Assembly (NCBI GenBank): GCA_017543165.1
Contig: JAFYGL010000721.1
Location: 1 to 5,980 of the forward strand
Direction: 5' to 3'
From: Victivallales bacterium
Lineage (GTDB): Bacteria > Verrucomicrobiota > Lentisphaeria > Oligosphaerales > Oligosphaeraceae
Length of the DNA stretch: 5,980 nt
A model generated the notes under the pieces. It was not told the origin of the DNA. It did no database searches and was given only the letters and a program-made list of their open reading frames with translations. The translations under genes were made by a program, and so were the position numbers. How positions within the stretch are numbered: position 1 is the first letter of the stretch; every line of letters begins with the position of its first letter. Below, in pieces: positions 1-5,597 of the stretch.

Positions 1-51
1 CACTGTTTTTTTCACTGGAATGCGTGTTTTACCAGGAGAAATGGAACAAAA

Positions 52-102
52 GAGGCCGCAGGGACTAAAGAAAAGCAAGTTTCCCCATGCCCCTGCGGCC
101 TC
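52..102 (-). terminator. Probable rho-independent terminator of the minus-strand operon
   Basis: Bases 52-63 (GAGGCCGCAGGG) and 91-102 (CCCTGCGGCCTC) are a perfect 12-bp inverted repeat with a 27-nt loop. Read on the minus strand, the stem is followed at once by TTTTGTT (51 down to 45), the usual layout of an intrinsic terminator. It lies about 70 nt beyond the thiD stop. On the plus strand the stem is followed by ATTCGTGCC, with no immediate T run, so it should work mainly for the leftward operon. The loop is longer than usual for a terminator, so a dispersed palindromic repeat is an alternative. Confidence 0.6.
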
Positions 103-155
103 ATTCGTGCCTTTTCACCAAATAACTGCGCCAATCACCTGTCCCACTGCGACAT

Positions 156-179
156 TTTGACGCAGCACACTGCGTCAAA
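156..179 (-). other. Perfect 10-bp hairpin spanning the thiD stop codon
   Basis: TTTGACGCAG (156-165) and CTGCGTCAAA (170-179) pair perfectly around a 4-nt loop. The thiD stop (TGA, 177-175 on the minus strand) lies inside the stem. Neither strand shows a T run after the hairpin, so it does not look like a classical terminator. A role in protecting the mRNA 3' end or in transcript processing is inference. Nothing else convincing is seen in bases 1-174 apart from the terminator at 52-102. Confidence 0.5.
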
Positions 180-957
180 TATCAACGCAATGGTTCAAAG
201 GTCCGTTGCCATGTCCCAGATGCGGGTCATTCTGCAATGCCTTTGTTATATATTCCTTTGCCTTTCCGACCGCGTCCCGCAGGGGAAGTCCCTTTGCAAG
301 ATTGCTGGCAATGGCCGAGGAAAGCGTGCATCCGGTGCCGTGCGTGTTCTTGGTGTCGATATGCCTGGTCTCGTACCAGAAGCACTCGCCATTGACGTAA
401 AGCAAATCATCCGCACAATCAGCAAGATGGCCGCCTTTTACAAGGATTGCCGCCTTTGTCCTCTTGGCGATAAGCTGCGCCGCCTGTATCATCTCCTGCT
501 TGCCGTGTATTGCCTCCACGCCCGCCAGGGCAGCCGCTTCAGGAAGATTCGGGGTAAGGACATCCCCCAATGGCAGCATTTCATTCTGCAACGCATCTTC
601 GGCGCTGGCCTCAAGCAGCCTGTGGTTCGACGTTGAAATCATCACTGGGTCCAGCACTATGTTTCTTGCCTTGTAATGGGCAAGCCCCTCCGCCACGGCA
701 TGGATTATGCCCGCGTTCGCCAGCATTCCAATCTTGACCGCATCGGGGAATATGTCGCTGAAAACGCTGTCAATCTCGCTTCTCACGAAGGATGGTTCAG
801 GCACATGTATTGCCTGGACGCCCAGGGTGTTCTGCGCGGTAAGCGCAGTAATGACGCTCATGCCATACACCTTGTGCGCACACATGGTCTTCAAATCAGC
901 CTGGATGCCTGCGCCGCCAATGGTATCAGACCCCGCTATTGTTAGTACAGTATTCAT
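175..957 (-). CDS. thiD: Hydroxymethylpyrimidine/phosphomethylpyrimidine kinase ThiD
   Basis: Cytoplasmic ribokinase-fold enzyme that phosphorylates HMP to HMP-P and then HMP-PP, the pyrimidine half of thiamine. The 260-residue protein has the usual single-domain ThiD length (about 260-270) with no ThiE fusion. Family marks in order are [17 protein letters not shown] near the N terminus (8-24), [25 protein letters not shown], the GTGC anion hole with the catalytic Cys (207-210), and a GHGNGPLNH end. The reading frame can be extended 6 nt to a TTG (963), but ATG at 957 puts the N terminus where ThiD proteins usually begin. No good Shine-Dalgarno precedes either start. It follows hpf after a gap filled with CTAG repeats. 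I see no TPP riboswitch in that gap, so it probably shares the upstream transcript. A related pyridoxal kinase activity cannot be excluded. Confidence 0.93.
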   Translation of the reverse strand: MNTVLTIAGSDTIGGAGIQADLKTMCAHKVYGMSVITALTAQNTLGVQAIHVPEPSFVRSEIDSVFSDIFPDAVKIGMLANAGIIHAVAEGLAHYKARNIVLDPVMISTSNHRLLEASAEDALQNEMLPLGDVLTPNLPEAAALAGVEAIHGKQEMIQAAQLIAKRTKAAILVKGGHLADCADDLLYVNGECFWYETRHIDTKNTHGTGCTLSSAIASNLAKGLPLRDAVGKAKEYITKALQNDPHLGHGNGPLNHCVDI

Positions 958-969
958 AATCAAGTGGTT

Positions 970-1014
970 CTAGATACCTAGATACCTAGATGCCTAGACA
1001 CCTAGATACCTAGA
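970..1014. repeat. Tandem array of 8-bp CTAG-containing repeats
   Basis: Five and a half head-to-tail octamers fill the hpf-thiD gap: CTAGATAC (970), CTAGATAC (978), CTAGATGC (986), CTAGACAC (994), CTAGATAC (1002) and a partial CTAGA (1010). All six copies keep CTAG; changes occur only in the last four bases and are all transitions (A/G or C/T). CTAG is palindromic and 8 is not a multiple of 3, so the array places TAG stops in every frame on both strands. I count only two other CTAG sites in the window (near 2289 and 5914). It lies just upstream of the thiD start, where copy number would change the hpf-thiD spacing. Its function is unknown. Confidence 0.85.
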
Positions 1015-1021
1015 GCCTTCG

Positions 1022-1414
1022 TTACAGTTCGTACTTGTAGCCGTCCAGGTCCTCGTCGTCCGCCTCTTCCTTGAGGTCGGATGAGTTCCAGATCTTGTCC
1101 TTCAGAGCGGGGTCAGCCTTGACGGAGCTGTCCTTGACCTTGTCCAGGTACCTGCTCATCTGGGTGTTCAGCTTGTCAAATGCCTTTGCCAGCGCTGCAT
1201 AGACATTGTCCTGCTTTGCAGCGGCATGCAGGCTCAGGTTCTTGGCGTTCAACTGGATTTCCACTATCTGGAAAACGCGCTCCGCCGCAAAATGAATGTG
1301 TGCCGATGTGATCTTCTGGGTGGAGAAGTCAGCCACAAACTTGTCCATCTGCTCCTGGGCTTTCGCCTTCACTGCATCTTCCACTTCAACTTTTGCCGAA
1401 AATTCAACTTTCAT
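1022..1414 (-). CDS. hpf: Ribosome hibernation-promoting factor, short HPF/YfiA type
   Basis: Small cytoplasmic protein of the HPF/RaiA family, which binds the decoding region of the 30S subunit and helps inactivate or dimerise ribosomes in stationary phase. The 130 residues fit the beta-alpha-beta-beta-beta-alpha fold: strand MKVEFSAKVEV, a first helix (about 12-30), strands at about 36-43 and 46-58, and a second helix with the typical NVYAALAKAFDKLNTQMSRY pattern (70-89). A charged, acidic tail ends DEDLDGYKYEL. The long C-terminal dimerisation domain of long HPF is absent. The ATG at 1414 is supported by a GGAGG at 1422-1426, 7 nt upstream. It starts 45 nt after lptB. In Proteobacteria hpf is also found just beyond lptB, but usually with rpoN between them. 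Confidence 0.88.
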   Translation of the reverse strand: MKVEFSAKVEVEDAVKAKAQEQMDKFVADFSTQKITSAHIHFAAERVFQIVEIQLNAKNLSLHAAAKQDNVYAALAKAFDKLNTQMSRYLDKVKDSSVKADPALKDKIWNSSDLKEEADDEDLDGYKYEL

Positions 1415-1459
1415 GATTCTGCCTCCGATTTTTCGCCTGCGCAGCCACCGCCCATAGCC

Positions 1460-2191
1460 TCAAGGATTGAAACTGGGGCCCAGGTACACGCGCTTGGCAT
1501 CTTCGTTGTTCAATAATGATTCACTTGTTCCAGTGAAAAGTATCTCGCCGTTGCAAATCAGGTACGAGCGGTCCACAATGGCCAATGTCTCCCTCACATT
1601 GTGGTCCGTTATCAGGATTCCCAATCCCCTGTCCCTGAGATTTGCGACGATTTTCTGCACTTCATTTACATTTATGGGGTCCACGCCGCCGAATGGCTCG
1701 TCCAGCATCATGAGCTTCGGCGTAGTGGCCATCGCCCTGGTTATCTCCAGCCGCCTGCGCTCGCCGCCGCTCAAGGTCATTGCCTTCTGCTTTGCAAGAT
1801 GCGTCAACTGCAATTCATCCAGCAATTCGGCAAGACGTTCCTTGCGCTCTGACGCCGTCATGTCCAAAGTCTCCAGAACGCACATGACATTCTGCTCGAC
1901 AGTCAGTTTCCTGAAAATGGATGGTTCCTGCGCCAGATAGCCCATTCCAAGGCGGGCGCGCTGGTACATGGCCAGCTTTGACACATCCTGGCCAAGAAAC
2001 GAAATCTTCCCCTGGTCAGGCTGTATCAAACCCGTTATCATATAGAAGGAAGTGGTTTTCCCCGCGCCATTGGGGCCAAGAAGCCCCACCACCTCGCCAG
2101 GATGCACCTCCAGCGAAACCTTGTTCACCACGGCACGCCCGCCGTACACCTTGACCAGCCCTTCGGCCTTTAGCAAGACATCATCGCTCAT
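1460..2191 (-). CDS. lptB: LPS export ABC transporter ATP-binding protein LptB
   Basis: ATPase that works as a dimer under the LptF/LptG permease and powers LPS extraction from the inner membrane into the LptC-LptA bridge. At 243 residues it has normal LptB length. Visible motifs are Walker A GPNGAGKT (39-46), Q-loop GYLAQEPSIFR (Gln88), signature LSGGERRRLEI (140-150), Walker B LMMLDEP with catalytic Glu165, D-loop GGVDP, and switch TDHNVRETL with His197. GYLxQE.SIFR, SGGERRR and DHNVRETL, together with the RVYLGPSF end, are distinctive of LptB rather than of the related LivF/LivG ATPases. Its ATG overlaps the lptA stop as ATGA, and its ribosome binding site lies in the repeat at the end of lptA. 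The permease genes are not in this window. Confidence 0.95.
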   Translation of the reverse strand: MSDDVLLKAEGLVKVYGGRAVVNKVSLEVHPGEVVGLLGPNGAGKTTSFYMITGLIQPDQGKISFLGQDVSKLAMYQRARLGMGYLAQEPSIFRKLTVEQNVMCVLETLDMTASERKERLAELLDELQLTHLAKQKAMTLSGGERRRLEITRAMATTPKLMMLDEPFGGVDPINVNEVQKIVANLRDRGLGILITDHNVRETLAIVDRSYLICNGEILFTGTSESLLNNEDAKRVYLGPSFNP

Positions 2192-2823
2192 TTCGGCTCG
2201 GCCTCCTTCTTGTCGCCCGAAGACGCCTCCTTCTTGTTGTCAGAAGATGCCTCCTTCTTGTCCGTGCCGTCCTGCTTCTTGTCATTGCCTAGAATGCCGC
2301 CAAACGCATTCCCGCCGCCCTTCTTGACTGGCAGCGTTATCGTGGCGCGTTTCATTGTTATGACATTCTTTTTACGGTCATAGACCACCTTGTCACCAGT
2401 CAGAGTGTTCTTGTCCTTGAGCAGGATGCAGTTTCCGCTGAGTGTCACGGTCTCGCTGGCGGCGTCGTATGCGCCTGTATCGCCAGTGGCGCTTTCCGTG
2501 GAATCCAGTTTGCGTACAGTCACGCCGCCGTATGCCTCAATGCTCTTGAGCTTGTTGTCATCGTCAAGATGCACCAGCATCTTCTTTGCGGAAAGGCGCA
2601 CCAATTCGTCCTCCACCAGCACATTGCCTTCCATTTCTATTGTATGCTTGTCCACCAGCATCTCAATGCTGTCCGCAGTTATATTCCATTCCTGCTCCTC
2701 CTGGACATCCTGTTTTTTTGCAGGCTCCTTCTTCCCCTGCCCTTTTGGAGCTTCGTCAGCCTCCTGCGCCACAAGAAGCAGGCAGCCCATGGCCAAAAGC
2801 AAGAATGTAAAGTATCTGTACAT
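2188..2823 (-). CDS. lptA: LptA/OstA-family periplasmic LPS transport protein
   Basis: Probable periplasmic bridge protein that carries LPS from the inner to the outer membrane. The first 20 residues (MYRYFTFLLLAMGCLLLVAQ) form a signal peptide; Cys14 is not in a good lipobox. A Lys/Glu-rich linker (about 21-45) leads to an OstA-like beta domain (about 46-165) with WNITADSIEM, EGNVLVEDELVRLSAKKM and LTGDKVVYDRKKNVI, the repeated strand-turn pattern of the family. The tail (181-211) is a low-complexity KKEASS repeat not seen in E. coli LptA, so the protein is longer (211 residues against about 185). The frame extends upstream to a TTG at 2859 inside lptC, but ATG 2823 begins the signal peptide and has an AAGGAA site at a suitable distance. 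It starts 4 nt after lptC and overlaps lptB. The assignment rests on the domain pattern plus position. Confidence 0.8.
   Translation of the reverse strand: MYRYFTFLLLAMGCLLLVAQEADEAPKGQGKKEPAKKQDVQEEQEWNITADSIEMLVDKHTIEMEGNVLVEDELVRLSAKKMLVHLDDDNKLKSIEAYGGVTVRKLDSTESATGDTGAYDAASETVTLSGNCILLKDKNTLTGDKVVYDRKKNVITMKRATITLPVKKGGGNAFGGILGNDKKQDGTDKKEASSDNKKEASSGDKKEAEPK
2195..2280 (-). repeat. In-gene tandem repeat coding for the KKEASS tail of LptA
   Basis: On the minus strand AAGAAGGAGG occurs three times, at 2250-2259, 2226-2235 and 2202-2211, exactly 24 nt (8 codons) apart. A degenerate fourth copy (AAGAAGCAGG) is at 2271-2280. The repeats encode D-KKEASS-type units in frame. They probably arose by slippage or unequal recombination and could vary in number between strains without breaking the frame. 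Confidence 0.75.
2202..2211 (-). promoter_or_regulatory. Ribosome binding site of lptB inside the lptA repeat
   Basis: The last repeat copy, AAGAAGGAGG, contains a full Shine-Dalgarno core and ends 10 nt before the lptB ATG (2191). The two earlier identical copies lie 24 and 48 nt further upstream and have no start codon at a suitable distance that I would trust. Use of this copy as the lptB site is inferred from its position. Confidence 0.6.
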
Positions 2824-2827
2824 AGAA

Positions 2828-3277
2828 CTATTCCTTCTTTTTGTCCTTTTCCGTATCAAATTTCAGCGCATAGCCCTTGAGCACGGCCCTGACAGAACTC
2901 CTGATGCGTATCATGCGCCCCTCCAGATACGCATCATACCCAATGCCCTCGATGAAAATGCCATCTGCCACCAGCCGTACAGGCGCATCGCTCTTGACCT
3001 CCTTCAGGGATTGCAGAAAGCGGCAGCCTGGCGAGCGCAGTTCGTATGTACGCCCGTCTGACTGGTGGAATTCCGCCAGAAAGTCGTTTATCATCACAAT
3101 GGAGCCATTGCGCTGCGCCGTGCCCCCAGTCAGACGCCAACTCAAGTTTCCCTTGGAATCCAACCCATGTGTGCTGAAATTCTGCAAGGTCACATCCCTG
3201 ACCTTGTCCAATGCGCTTTCATCGCCAAGGCACTGCAAAGCCACAAATGCCAGAATTGTGCAGAACAACAGCCTCAC
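2828..3277 (-). CDS. lptC: LptC-like LPS export periplasmic protein
   Basis: Probable inner-membrane-anchored periplasmic protein that takes LPS from LptB2FG and passes it to LptA. The 149 residues begin with a hydrophobic signal/anchor (about 1-17), then a beta-rich domain. Residues 27-75 (from DVTLQNF through GNLSWRLTGGTAQRNG to VMINDFLAEF) and a C-terminal GIGYDAYLEGRMIRIRSSVR stretch (111-130) match the LptC pattern of repeated strands ending in a short charged tail. It is shorter than E. coli LptC (191) and much diverged, so naming leans on its place between kdsC and lptA. The start is GTG, overlapping the kdsC stop as GTGA, with GGGAG at 3282-3286 only 4 nt upstream. Another OstA-like periplasmic protein is the main alternative. 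Confidence 0.72.
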   Translation of the reverse strand: MRLLFCTILAFVALQCLGDESALDKVRDVTLQNFSTHGLDSKGNLSWRLTGGTAQRNGSIVMINDFLAEFHQSDGRTYELRSPGCRFLQSLKEVKSDAPVRLVADGIFIEGIGYDAYLEGRMIRIRSSVRAVLKGYALKFDTEKDKKKE

Positions 3278-3825
3278 TGCTCTCCCTTGTATTGTGGCAA
3301 GGCATTGTCATAAACGTAGTTTTGCACTGCCTTGTCATAATTTCCCTGCGCCTTGAGCAGCCTTTCAGCGAACTCACGCACTGCGCCTTTTCCGCCGCAA
3401 CGCTCCAATTGCCACAGGGCGGCCTTCTTCACCTCGGGGACTGCGTCTCCCACAGCCACTGGCAATGCGACCAATGCCATCGCTGGCAGATCAATCAGGT
3501 CATCCCCAATGTACGCGCACTGCGAAAGCGACACATCGAAATGCGCGGCTATTTCAGTCACGCCCTCCGCCTTGTTGCGACAGCCCTCATGCAAAAGGTC
3601 TATCTTAAGCTCCTTAGCGCGCTGGCGGTTCGCATTGCTCTGCCGCCCGCTCAGCCATGCAATCTTGAATCCCATGCGACGCAGCATTGAAATGCCAGTG
3701 CCGTCTTGCACATTGAAGAACTTGATTTCTCCTTCAAGGGAGGAGGAATAGCCGATGCGACCATCGGTCAGCACGCCGTCCACATCCAGGATAAGCAGTC
3801 TTATGTCCTCAACCTCGCAATGCAT
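3274..3825 (-). CDS. kdsC: 3-deoxy-D-manno-octulosonate-8-phosphate phosphatase KdsC
   Basis: Cytoplasmic HAD-family phosphatase that hydrolyses Kdo-8-phosphate to Kdo plus phosphate, the step between KdsA and KdsB. Its 183 residues match the family (about 170-190) and it is the capless C0 type that works as a tetramer. Motifs are DVDGVLTDG (14-22, nucleophile Asp14 and acid/base Asp16), LSGR (58-61, motif II Ser59), Lys85 as the probable motif III lysine, and YIGDDLIDLP (105-114, Mg-binding Asp). FFNVQDGTGI (36-45) is the typical KdsC substrate-loop region. The ATG at 3825 lies inside the end of kdsA, a 17-nt overlap, and is fixed by a strong AAGGAG 7 nt upstream. The stop overlaps the lptC GTG. 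Confidence 0.95.
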   Translation of the reverse strand: MHCEVEDIRLLILDVDGVLTDGRIGYSSSLEGEIKFFNVQDGTGISMLRRMGFKIAWLSGRQSNANRQRAKELKIDLLHEGCRNKAEGVTEIAAHFDVSLSQCAYIGDDLIDLPAMALVALPVAVGDAVPEVKKAALWQLERCGGKGAVREFAERLLKAQGNYDKAVQNYVYDNALPQYKGEQ

Positions 3826-4663
3826 CGTTTATCTCCTTGACGCTTGTCAACAGTCGCTTCAACTCATCGAGAGGCACGCTGTTCGGCCCGTCCGACAATG
3901 CCTTTTCGGGATGTGGATGCGTTTCCAGGAAGAGCCCGTCTATGCCGACTGCGGCTGCCGCCCTGGCCAGAGGCGCCACGTATTCCCTGTTGCCGCCGCT
4001 GGAAGTGCCATTGCCGCCAGGACGCTGCACAGAATGTGTGGCGTCGAAAATCACGGGGTAGCCCAGTTCTCTCATAATGACCAGGCTGCGGAAATCCACC
4101 ACCAGGTTGTGGTAGCCGAAACTGGCGCCGCGCTCCGTCAGCATAATCTTGTCATTGCCAGTGGAAAGCACCTTCTTCGCGACCTGCGCCATGTCCTCAG
4201 GCGCCATGAACTGGCCCTTCTTGATGTTCACGGGAAGGCCAGTTTCGCCAGCGGCGATCAGCAGATCGGTCTGCCTGCTGAGGAATGCTGGGATCTGCAA
4301 TATGTCCACCACTTCCTTGCACTGCTCGCACTGCCACGGCTCATGAACGTCCGTGAGCACGGGAATGTCAAATTCCTCCTTGACGGTGGCAAGTATCTCC
4401 AGTCCCTCGTCAATGCCCCGTCCCCTGAAGGAGGACACGCTGGTCCTGTTGGCCTTGTCAAAGGAGGCCTTGAAGATGTACTTTATGCCCAGGTCCTGGC
4501 AGCATTGCAATGCGCCCGCCGCCACCTGGAGGAAAAGTTCCTTTGATTCGGCGACGCAAGGTCCCGCAATCAGCACCAGGCCGCAGCCTGTGCCGATTGA
4601 AATGTCGTCAGTCAGCTTCACGTTCACGCCAGCCATCGTGTCAATGCAGTCAGTAGTTTCCAT
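3809..4663 (-). CDS. kdsA: 3-deoxy-D-manno-octulosonate 8-phosphate synthase KdsA
   Basis: Cytoplasmic TIM-barrel enzyme that condenses phosphoenolpyruvate with arabinose-5-phosphate to Kdo-8-phosphate, the committed step of Kdo synthesis. From ATG 4663 it has 284 residues, the length of E. coli KdsA. Motifs include IAGPCVAES (32-40), KASFDKANR (65-73), TDVHEPWQ, PAFLSRQTDL, GASFGYHNLVVD, FDATHSVQ, FLETHPHPE and SDGPN. Cys36 stands where E. coli has Asn26; with the His, Glu and Asp of the last three motifs this predicts the metal-dependent class. A GTG at 4672, inside kdsB, is an alternative start that adds three residues. The ATG lies 2 nt after the kdsB stop, and the AAGGAAAGAGGA run upstream could serve either. 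The 3' end overlaps kdsC. Confidence 0.95.
   Translation of the reverse strand: METTDCIDTMAGVNVKLTDDISIGTGCGLVLIAGPCVAESKELFLQVAAGALQCCQDLGIKYIFKASFDKANRTSVSSFRGRGIDEGLEILATVKEEFDIPVLTDVHEPWQCEQCKEVVDILQIPAFLSRQTDLLIAAGETGLPVNIKKGQFMAPEDMAQVAKKVLSTGNDKIMLTERGASFGYHNLVVDFRSLVIMRELGYPVIFDATHSVQRPGGNGTSSGGNREYVAPLARAAAAVGIDGLFLETHPHPEKALSDGPNSVPLDELKRLLTSVKEINDALRG
3833..3838 (-). promoter_or_regulatory. Ribosome binding site fixing the kdsC start within kdsA
   Basis: AAGGAG on the minus strand, followed by 7 nt and then ATG at 3825. It lies within the last codons of kdsA (encoding part of SVKEIND) and supports the overlapping kdsC start over any later codon. It suggests translational coupling of the two genes. 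Confidence 0.7.
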
Positions 4664-4665
4664 AT

Positions 4666-5409
4666 TCAGCACAGTCCTCTTTCCTTCAGCATTCTTTCAA
4701 CCAATTCAATATCCTCTGGCACATCCACGCCCACGCTTCGCTCCGTGGTGACAATCACGCTGATGTGCGCCCCATGCTCCAATGCGCGGAGCTGCTCCAG
4801 GAATTCACATGCCTCCAGCGCGCCGCGGGGCCAGCTCACGAACTTGTCCAGAAAGTCCCGCCTGTAGGCATAAAGCCCCCAGTGCAGCAATGGCTCGACA
4901 GGCACGCCGCCCTTGCGCGGGAACGGTATGAGCGAACGGCTGAAATACAAGGCCATCCCCGCCTGGTCCAGCACCACCTTGACAGCGTTCACGTCCGATG
5001 GATCCCTGCCGCTGGCAGAGAACGGCACCGCCGCAGTGCCCATTTCAGCGCCTGTGCCGCGCATCTTCGCTATGAGTTGGGAAAGTACGCTTGACGCCAT
5101 GAGGGGCTCGTCCCCCTGCACATTGATTATAAGGTCCGCGTCAATGTTCGCCACAGCCTCTGCAATCCTGTCCGTGCCAGTCTGGTGATTCGGCGAGGTC
5201 ATGACGGCCTTTCCGCCAAACGAAGCGACTGCATCCACTATTCGCTGGTCGTCTGTCGCCACGATGACATCGTCCAGGTCCGCGCATTTTCTTGTGGATT
5301 CATAGCACCACTGCACCATAGGCTTCCCCGCAATCAGGGCCAGGGGCTTTCCTGGAAACCTGGTGCTGCCATATCTGGCGGGAATGACCGCAACTGTCCT
5401 TTCACTCAT
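4666..5409 (-). CDS. kdsB: 3-deoxy-manno-octulosonate cytidylyltransferase (CMP-Kdo synthetase) KdsB
   Basis: Cytoplasmic nucleotidyltransferase that joins CTP and Kdo into CMP-Kdo, the activated donor used by the lipid A Kdo transferase. The 247 residues match the family (about 245-255). Visible motifs are IPARYGSTRFPGKPL (9-23, nucleotide-binding loop), VATDDQRI (50-57), NHQTGTDRIAEA (74-85), INVQGDEPL (95-103, with Mg-binding Asp100), HWGLYAYRRDFL, and GVDVPEDIE near the C terminus, which holds the second metal-binding Asp. It is the first gene of the leftward operon. The ATG at 5409 has AAGGAG at 5419-5424, 9 nt upstream, and a promoter lies just before it. Its stop is 2 nt before the kdsA ATG. 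Confidence 0.96.
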   Translation of the reverse strand: MSERTVAVIPARYGSTRFPGKPLALIAGKPMVQWCYESTRKCADLDDVIVATDDQRIVDAVASFGGKAVMTSPNHQTGTDRIAEAVANIDADLIINVQGDEPLMASSVLSQLIAKMRGTGAEMGTAAVPFSASGRDPSDVNAVKVVLDQAGMALYFSRSLIPFPRKGGVPVEPLLHWGLYAYRRDFLDKFVSWPRGALEACEFLEQLRALEHGAHISVIVTTERSVGVDVPEDIELVERMLKERGLC

Positions 5410-5443
5410 AACTCCACTCTCCTTGAAATGTTAAGTTTCGCAA

Positions 5444-5471
5444 AATATACTTCAGTTACCTTGTTTGTAAA
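5444..5471 (-). promoter_or_regulatory. Predicted sigma70-type promoter of the kdsB-thiD operon
   Basis: On the minus strand TTTACA (5471-5466; 5 of 6 to TTGACA) and TATATT (5449-5444; 5 of 6 to TATAAT) are separated by 16 nt. This predicts transcription starting near 5437 and a leader of about 28 nt before the kdsB ATG. The surrounding sequence is AT-rich, so a chance match is possible. Confidence 0.5.
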
Positions 5472-5569
5472 ACCATAAAATAAGAAAAGTCATATTTCAA
5501 TGATAATAGGTCACTGAATGATATTATGCGCGGCAATGCACCGCACACAAAAAAAACTCCAATAATGAC

Positions 5570-5597
5570 TTGCGAACAGAATCAGAAATGATAAAAT
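5570..5597 (+). promoter_or_regulatory. Predicted extended -10 promoter of the lemA-like gene
   Basis: TTGCGA (5570-5575) and TAAAAT (5592-5597) are 16 nt apart, and TG lies one base before the -10 (5589-5590), giving an extended -10. A run of eight A upstream (5549-5556) could act as an UP element. Transcription would start near 5604, about 32 nt before the ATG. Confidence 0.5.

Noticed and set aside
41..160. Plus-strand 39-codon reading frame starting at ATG 41 with AGGAG just upstream.
   Set aside because: The AGGAG is only 2 nt from the ATG, too close to work well. The frame runs through the operon terminator stem and the peptide has no recognisable feature.
157..636. 159-codon plus-strand open frame opposite thiD.
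   Set aside because: It is a shadow of thiD, whose catalytic motifs are all present; no ribosome binding site or homology pattern supports it.
970..1014. Possible CRISPR array.
   Set aside because: The repeats are 8 bp with no spacers and no cas genes are nearby; this is a simple tandem repeat.
1520..1537. Short inverted repeat TTCACT / AGTGAA within lptB.
   Set aside because: Six-bp arms inside a conserved coding region are likely by chance and no regulatory context is visible.
2390..3061. 223-codon plus-strand open frame opposite lptA and lptC.
   Set aside because: The translation is Ser/Pro-rich with no known motif, and the minus-strand genes fit signal peptides, ribosome sites and operon spacing.
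3755..4546. 263-codon plus-strand open frame antisense to kdsA.
   Set aside because: It lies almost wholly opposite a clear, full-length KdsA. The translation shows no family motif, and long antisense frames are expected from the codon bias here.
5527..5547. GC-rich dyad considered as a terminator between the divergent genes.
   Set aside because: No T run follows the stem on either strand, and the neighbouring genes point away from each other, so no transcript needs to end here.
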